DNA of 64,000 nt from Alphaproteobacteria bacterium (GTDB lineage Bacteria; Pseudomonadota; Alphaproteobacteria; Acetobacterales; Acetobacteraceae): contig JAPLOI010000010.1 of the NCBI GenBank assembly GCA_026400815.1, forward strand, positions 1 through 64,000, in the 5' to 3' direction. The notes under the pieces were generated by a model. It did no database searches, was not told the origin of the DNA, and worked only from the letters and a program-made list of their open reading frames with translations. Positions 57,478 through 64,000 of the stretch are shown here, piece after piece. Every line of letters begins with the position of its first letter. Positions within the stretch are counted from its first letter, which is position 1. The translations under genes and the position numbers were made by a program.

Positions 57478-58751
57478 GCGAGAAGACAAACGAAGCCATC
57501 CGCGTCACCCGCCTGCCCTCCGGCCTCACCGTCGTCACGGAGCGGATGGACCGCGTGGAGACCGTCTCCCTCGGCGCCTACGTGGCCGCCGGCACACGGC
57601 ATGAAACCGCGGACGAGAACGGCGCCAGCCACTTCCTGGAGCACATGGCCTTCAAGGGCACGGAACGCCGCACGGCCGCCCAGATCGCCGAGGAGATCGA
57701 GGCGGTGGGCGGGCACATCAACGCGTACACCGCGCGCGAGCAGACCGCCTACTACGTGAAGGTGCTGAAGGAAGACATGGCGCTGGGCGCCGACCTCATC
57801 GGCGACATCCTCACCCATTCCACCTTCGACCCCGACGAGCTGGAGCGCGAGCGCGGCGTGATCCTGCAGGAGATCGGCCAGGCGAACGACACGCCCGACG
57901 ACATCGTGTTCGATCATTTCCAGGAAACCGCCTATCCCGGCCAGCCGATGGGCCGCCCGGTGCTGGGCACGGAACAGCGCATCCGCACCATGAAGCGCGA
58001 TTCGCTGATGGGCTACATGAAGCGGCACTACACGGCCGCCAACACCGTGGTGGCCGCGGCGGGCAACCTGGAGCACGAGCATTTCGTGGAACTGGCCGCC
58101 CGCCACTTCGCCGACCTGCCCCTGCACGCCGCCCCGCCGGCCCTGCCCGGCCTCTATGGCGGCGGCGAGTTCCGCGAGGATCGCGACCTCGACCAGGTGC
58201 ACATCGTGCTCGGCTTCCCCTCGGTCGCCTATGCGGATCCGGATTTCTACCCAACCATGCTGCTCTCCACCCTGCTCGGCGGCGGCATGTCCTCCCGCCT
58301 GTTCCAGGAGGTGCGGGAGAAGCGCGGGCTGGTCTATTCGATCTATTCCTTCACCGCCCCCAGCATGGATGGCGGGCTGTTCGGCATCTATGCCGGCACC
58401 GGCGAAAGCGAGGCCGCGGAGCTGATCCCGGTCACGGTCGATGAGCTGCAGAAGGTGCAGGGTGAGGTCTCCATGGCCGAACTGGCCCGCGCCCGCGCCC
58501 AGGTGAAGGCGGGGCTGCTGATGTCCTTGGAGAGCACCGGCAGCCGCTGCGAGCAGCTCGCCCGCCAGATCCAGGTCTTCGGCCGCGTGATCCCCACCGC
58601 CGAGACGGTCCAGAAGATCGAGGCGGTGAGCGTGGCCGATGTGCAGCGCGCCGCCGCCCGCCTGTTCCGCTCCGCCCCCACCCTGGCCACCATGGGCCCG
58701 GCCGGGCAGGTGCCAGACGTCACCCGCATCCGCGAAAGGCTCGCGGCATGA
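57474..58751 (+). CDS. M16 zinc peptidase (mitochondrial processing peptidase-like)
   Basis: A 425-residue insulinase-family peptidase with the inverted zinc motif HFLEH (His53, Glu56, His57) and the downstream Glu in ERGVILQEI. The second half is a non-catalytic M16 domain (Gly-rich loop GGGMSSRLFQEVREKRGLVY). Alphaproteobacterial members are the closest relatives of mitochondrial processing peptidase. Overlaps thrC and pmbA by 4 nt each. Confidence 0.93.
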   Translation: MSEKTNEAIRVTRLPSGLTVVTERMDRVETVSLGAYVAAGTRHETADENGASHFLEHMAFKGTERRTAAQIAEEIEAVGGHINAYTAREQTAYYVKVLKEDMALGADLIGDILTHSTFDPDELERERGVILQEIGQANDTPDDIVFDHFQETAYPGQPMGRPVLGTEQRIRTMKRDSLMGYMKRHYTAANTVVAAAGNLEHEHFVELAARHFADLPLHAAPPALPGLYGGGEFREDRDLDQVHIVLGFPSVAYADPDFYPTMLLSTLLGGGMSSRLFQEVREKRGLVYSIYSFTAPSMDGGLFGIYAGTGESEAAELIPVTVDELQKVQGEVSMAELARARAQVKAGLLMSLESTGSRCEQLARQIQVFGRVIPTAETVQKIEAVSVADVQRAAARLFRSAPTLATMGPAGQVPDVTRIRERLAA

Positions 58752-60079
58752 GCGATGCCCTCGCCCTGATGGCCGACCTGATCGTCCGCGCCCGGGCGGC
58801 GGGGGCGGATGCGGCAGATGCGCTGCTGGTGGCGAGCACCTCGCTCTCCGTGCAGCGCCGCCTGGGCCAAACCGAGCAGCTGGAGCGTGCCGAGGGCCGC
58901 GATCTAGGCCTGCGCGTGTTCGTGGGCCGGCGCCAGGCCATCGTCTCCTCCACCGCCGTCGACCCCGCCGGGTTCGCGGCCCTGGCCGAACGCGCCGTGG
59001 CGATGGCCCGCGTCGTGCCGGAAGATCCGCATGGCGGTCTGGCGGCCGAAGCCGGCCCGGTGAAGGCGCTCGACCTCGACCTGGATGACCCCGCCGAGCC
59101 CGACGCCGCGGCCCTGATCGAAGCCGCCAACACCGCCGAGGCGGCTGCCCTGGCCGTTTCCGGCGTCACCAATTCCGAAGGCGGCTCGGCCCGTTATTCG
59201 CGCACGGAGATCGTGCTGGTCACCTCCGCAGGCTTTTCTGGCCGCACCGTGCGCACCGGCCATTCCATCTCCGCCACCGCGCTCGCCGGCACCGGCACCG
59301 GCATGCAGCGGGATTACGACTACACCTCGGCCGTTCACCTGTCCGACCTCGAAGATCCCGCCCTGATCGGCCGCAACGCCGGGGAGCGGGCGGTGCGCCG
59401 CCTCAACCCCACCCGCCCGAAAACCGGCAAGCTGCCGGTGGTGTTCGATCCCCGCGTGGCCGCCAGCCTGCTCGGCCACCTCGCCGGCGCGATCAACGGC
59501 GCAGGCGTGGCCCGCGGCACCAGCTTCCTCAAGGACAGCATGGGCCAGCAGGTCTTCCCGGCCGGGATCACCATCATCGACGACCCGCACCGCCATCGCG
59601 GCCTGCGCTCGCGCCTGTTCGATGGCGAAGGCGTGGCCGGGCAGCGCATGGAGCTGGTGGCCAACGGCATCCTCACCACCTGGCTGCTGGACAGCCGCAG
59701 CGCCCGCCAGCTCGGCCTCGTCTCCACCGGCCATGCCAGCCGCGGCACCGGCGGCCCGCCCTCCCCCGGCCCCACCAACCTCTACCTTGCCCCCGGCACG
59801 CTCTCGCAGGCGGAGCTGATGGCCGACATCAAGGAGGGGCTCTACGTCACCGAGATGATCGGCATGGGCGTGAACGGCATCACCGGTGATTACAGCCGGG
59901 GCGCGGCCGGGTTCATGATCCGCGATGGCGTGCTGGCCGAACCGGTGGCGGAAGTGACCATCGCCGGCCGCCTGCAAGACATCTTCGCCGGCCTGGTGGC
60001 CGCCAACGACCTGCGCCTGCGGCGTGGGATGGATTCACCCAGCGTCCGCATTACAGAAATGACACTCGCCGGAAGCTGA
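58748..60079 (+). CDS. pmbA: TldD/PmbA family metalloprotease subunit, PmbA (TldE)
   Basis: A 443-residue protein of the TldD/TldE family, which degrades and matures small modified peptides (microcin B17, CcdA). No HExxxH motif, found in TldD, is visible, so this is the PmbA/TldE partner. Conserved parts include NGILTTWLLDSRSARQLG and VTGDYSRGAAGF-like NGITGDYSRGAAGFMI. No tldD gene is in the window. Last gene of the thrC operon. Confidence 0.92.
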   Translation: MSDALALMADLIVRARAAGADAADALLVASTSLSVQRRLGQTEQLERAEGRDLGLRVFVGRRQAIVSSTAVDPAGFAALAERAVAMARVVPEDPHGGLAAEAGPVKALDLDLDDPAEPDAAALIEAANTAEAAALAVSGVTNSEGGSARYSRTEIVLVTSAGFSGRTVRTGHSISATALAGTGTGMQRDYDYTSAVHLSDLEDPALIGRNAGERAVRRLNPTRPKTGKLPVVFDPRVAASLLGHLAGAINGAGVARGTSFLKDSMGQQVFPAGITIIDDPHRHRGLRSRLFDGEGVAGQRMELVANGILTTWLLDSRSARQLGLVSTGHASRGTGGPPSPGPTNLYLAPGTLSQAELMADIKEGLYVTEMIGMGVNGITGDYSRGAAGFMIRDGVLAEPVAEVTIAGRLQDIFAGLVAANDLRLRRGMDSPSVRITEMTLAGS

Positions 60080-60154
60080 TCAGCGCTCGAAACCGCGTGC
60101 GGTTGCGTTATATCCTGTGGGCTGAACGATAACCCTCAGGGAGAGCAAACTTTC

Positions 60155-61135
60155 ATGCGCCGCTTCAAACTTCTGGCCGCCATCGCCGCGCTGGCACTCG
60201 TGCTGGCACCGACCCTGGCCGACGCCGCGGCCGGACGTGGCAGTTCCCAGGGCAGCCGTGGCAGCCGCACCGACAGCGCGCCGCCGGCCACCAACACCGC
60301 CCCCGGCACCGCCGCCCCGATGCAGCGTACCACCACCCAGCCCAGCAGCCCCGCTGCCCCTGGCATGGCGGCTGCCGCCCAGCCCTCGCGCGGCATGTTC
60401 GGCGGCGGCCTGATGGGCGGCCTCATGGGCGGCCTGCTCGGCGCCGGCCTGATCGGCATGCTGATGGGCGGCGGCTTCATGAGCGGCATGGCCGGCTTCA
60501 TGGGCTTCCTCGGCCTCATGCTGCAGGTCGCGCTGGTCGGCGGGCTGATCTACTTCGCCATCCGCTTCTTCCGCCGCCGCAGCCAGCCTGCGCTGGCCGC
60601 CGGCCCGATGGGCATGGAGCGCCAGGGCGCGCAGGATGCCACGGCCCAGCCGGGCGTGATGCACCGCACCGCCCAGGGCCCCATGGGCGGCATGGGCGGC
60701 ATGGCGGCCGGCTCTGCCCCGGCGGCGGCGCCGGTGGCGATCGGCCCGGATGACTACCAGGCCTTCGAGCAGGTGCTGCAGTCCATCCAGGGTGCTTGGT
60801 CGGCCGGCAACGAAGGTGCGCTGCGCCAGTTCACCACGCCGGAAATGGCCTCCTACTTCGGCGAACAGCTCTCCGACATGGAGCGCCAGGGCCTGCGCAA
60901 CGAAGTGCGCGACGTGAAGCTGGAGCAGGGTGACCTGGCCGAGTCTTGGGGCGAGAACGGCTCTGAATACGCCACCGTCGCCATGCGCTTCTCGGCGCTG
61001 GACGTGACCCGCGACCGCACCGGCCGCGTGGTGGAAGGCGATGCCACCATCCGCAGCATGCTCACCGAGGTGTGGACCTTCGTCCGCCGCCCCGGCGACC
61101 GCTGGGTGCTCTCGGCGATCCAGCAGACCCGCTGA
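60155..61135 (+). CDS. Tim44 domain-containing exported/membrane protein
   Basis: A 326-residue protein with a signal peptide or anchor (MRRFKLLAAIAALALVLAPT), a Ser/Ala/Thr/Pro-rich linker, a Gly/Met-rich membrane segment (about 85-150: MGGLMGG repeats and LQVALVGGLIYFAIRFF), another Gly-rich linker, and a C-terminal Tim44-like/NTF2-fold domain (about 195-326: YQAFEQVLQSIQGAWSAGN ... VWTFVRRPGDRWVLSAIQ). Bacterial Tim44 proteins are membrane-associated; their function is not well defined. GGGAGAGC lies near the start. A strong terminator follows. Confidence 0.9.
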   Translation: MRRFKLLAAIAALALVLAPTLADAAAGRGSSQGSRGSRTDSAPPATNTAPGTAAPMQRTTTQPSSPAAPGMAAAAQPSRGMFGGGLMGGLMGGLLGAGLIGMLMGGGFMSGMAGFMGFLGLMLQVALVGGLIYFAIRFFRRRSQPALAAGPMGMERQGAQDATAQPGVMHRTAQGPMGGMGGMAAGSAPAAAPVAIGPDDYQAFEQVLQSIQGAWSAGNEGALRQFTTPEMASYFGEQLSDMERQGLRNEVRDVKLEQGDLAESWGENGSEYATVAMRFSALDVTRDRTGRVVEGDATIRSMLTEVWTFVRRPGDRWVLSAIQQTR

Positions 61136-61159
61136 TCCCACCACGACCACGAACGACTG

Positions 61160-61196
61160 CCGCCCGGAGGGGAAACCCTCCGGGCGGTTTTCGTTT
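61160..61196 (+). terminator. Rho-independent terminator of the Tim44-like gene
   Basis: Perfect 12-bp stem CCGCCCGGAGGG / CCCTCCGGGCGG with GAAA loop (61160-61187), followed by TTTTCGTTT, 25 nt after the stop codon. The rest of the gap to 61339 shows nothing recognisable. Confidence 0.93.
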
Positions 61197-61339
61197 GCGG
61201 GAACCCGCAAGCGGCGCCGGCATTGCCCGCCTGCCGCGGACCACGTGCCGAGCCGCCTTCCGGGGTCACCCGGTGGGCACATGCGGGCTGATCGAGCCGC
61301 CCGCCACGCAGGCCCGCGGCAACCTTCCCTAAGGGGCTG

Positions 61340-63071
<1,732 letters not shown>

Positions 63072-63098
63072 GCGCCCCATAAGGACCCAAGGCACCCC

Positions 63099-64000
63099 AT
63101 GAAAACCCTCGCCCGCGGCGCCGCCCTGGCGCTTCCCGCCCTTCTCCTCGCCCCGTTCCTCCTTGCGGGCCCCGCCTTCGCCCAGGATGCCAAGGTGGAT
63201 GCCGGCGACACCGCCTGGATGCTGACCAGCACGGCGCTCGTGCTGCTCATGACCATCCCGGGCCTCGCCCTGTTCTATGCCGGCATGGTGCGCAAAAAGA
63301 ACATCCTGGCCACCATGATGCAGAGCTTCTTCATCTGCGCGCTGGTCACCGTGGTGTGGATGGTGGCCGGCTATTCCATCGCCTTCGGCAACGGCAACGC
63401 CTATTTCGGCGATTTCTCCCGCCTGTTCCTCTCCGGCCTCGCCACCAACTGGGACAAGCCCTATTCACTGGCCGCCGGCACCGACAGCGCGGTGGCAACC
63501 ACGATCCCCGAGACGGTCTTCCTGATGTTCCAGATGACCTTCGCCATCATCACCCCGGCCCTGATCGCCGGCGCCTTCGCCGATCGGATGAAGTTCAGCG
63601 CGCTCTGCGTGTTCACTGTGCTGTGGTCCCTGCTGGTCTACAGCCCGGTCGCGCATTGGGTCTGGGCGCCCACGGGCTGGATCTTCGCCCTGGGTGCTGC
63701 AGATTTCGCCGGCGGCACCGTGGTGCACATCAATGCCGGCGTGGCCGGCCTCGTCTGCGCCCTCGTGCTCGGCAAGCGCCTGGGCTATGGCAACGACAAC
63801 ATGGCGCCGTTCAACCTCGGCCTGGCCGTCATCGGCGCCGCCCTGCTGTGGGTGGGCTGGTTCGGCTTCAACGCCGGCTCCGCCCTCACCGCCGGTGGCC
63901 GCGCGGGCATGGCGATGCTGGTCACCCAGATCGCCGCCGCCGCCGCGGTGCTGGCCTGGACCTTCGCGGAGTGGATGCTGAAGGGCAAGCCGAGCGTGCT
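63099..64000 (+). CDS. amtB: Ammonium transporter AmtB (partial, runs off right edge)
   Basis: About 300 residues of an Amt/MEP/Rh channel. An N-terminal signal peptide (LALPALLLAPFLLAGPAFA) is followed by helices with the characteristic ALFYAGMVRKKN, GAFADRMKF, the VVHINAGVAGL segment with a conserved pore His, and WVGWFGFNAGSAL. The C-terminal helices and the tail that contacts GlnK lie beyond the window. ATG 63099 has AAGGAC upstream. Expected to be co-transcribed with glnK. Confidence 0.96.
   Translation, partial: MKTLARGAALALPALLLAPFLLAGPAFAQDAKVDAGDTAWMLTSTALVLLMTIPGLALFYAGMVRKKNILATMMQSFFICALVTVVWMVAGYSIAFGNGNAYFGDFSRLFLSGLATNWDKPYSLAAGTDSAVATTIPETVFLMFQMTFAIITPALIAGAFADRMKFSALCVFTVLWSLLVYSPVAHWVWAPTGWIFALGAADFAGGTVVHINAGVAGLVCALVLGKRLGYGNDNMAPFNLGLAVIGAALLWVGWFGFNAGSALTAGGRAGMAMLVTQIAAAAAVLAWTFAEWMLKGKPSV

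Overview
The window looks like chromosomal DNA from a GC-rich alphaproteobacterium, most likely of the Acetobacteraceae (Rhodospirillales). Three things suggest this: the 16S rRNA 5' half has alphaproteobacterial hallmarks (short 5' domain, GTGAAATTCGTAGAT region), the coding DNA has a very strong G/C third-position bias, and several local gene orders are typical of the class (COQ9 and def divergent from rpsU; carD, fdxA, S4 protein, SUV3-like helicase; thrC and an M16 peptidase; glnK-amtB). The genus cannot be read with confidence. No tRNA, IS element, prophage or CRISPR array was seen. The left edge cuts the 16S gene and the right edge cuts amtB.

Layout. 1-7.3 kb: 5' half of a 16S rRNA gene (minus) with promoter and boxA, a PAT-type acetyltransferase, clpB behind a candidate heat-shock promoter, an orphan PEP-CTERM protein, COQ9 and peptide deformylase, and rpsU. 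7.4-9.5 kb: a MocR-type regulator and a small ORF enclosed by inverted repeats. 9.5-30.2 kb: an accessory catabolic/transport region with HyuA/HyuB-type hydantoinase/oxoprolinase subunits, a complete Dpp-type ABC importer (binding protein, fused double ATPase, two permeases), an ABC exporter, an MFS carrier, a luciferase-like flavoenzyme, an alpha/beta hydrolase, two further tandem solute-binding proteins and an extradiol-type dioxygenase. 30.2-36.1 kb: a minus-strand run of UDG-like glycosylase, histidine phosphatase, ThpR and TesA, divergent from the YbbA/YbbP export-type ABC pair. 36.1-44 kb: a BI-1/YccA membrane protein, CarD with a long histone-H1-like tail, FdxA, an S4 protein, an RNA helicase and htpG. 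44-47 kb: M17 aminopeptidase, MarR regulator, polysaccharide deacetylase. 47.2-56 kb: a chemotaxis operon (MCP-like protein, STAS, CheY, CheA, soluble PAS receptor, CheR, CheD, CheB) without cheW. 56-64 kb: thrC, M16 peptidase, PmbA/TldE, Tim44-like protein, a UbiH-type hydroxylase, and glnK-amtB behind a sigma-54-type promoter.

The most unusual structure is in the non-coding DNA, which holds two repeat families. (1) A GC-rich double-hairpin repeat occurs as three inverted pairs enclosing short cargo (8872-9528, 17927-18358, 33354-33553). One pair sits between two ABC permease genes and adds about 108 codons to the first. (2) An AT-rich element (22305-22438, 25706-25841, 37223-37383) has near-constant outer hairpins, a central hairpin of unrelated sequence in each copy, and outer arms that change in a compensating way. 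All three copies lie between convergent genes. In the chemotaxis operon, the first protein combines an altered MCP tip with an FQDxxxQ sequence like the active site of the CheY-P phosphatase CheZ.
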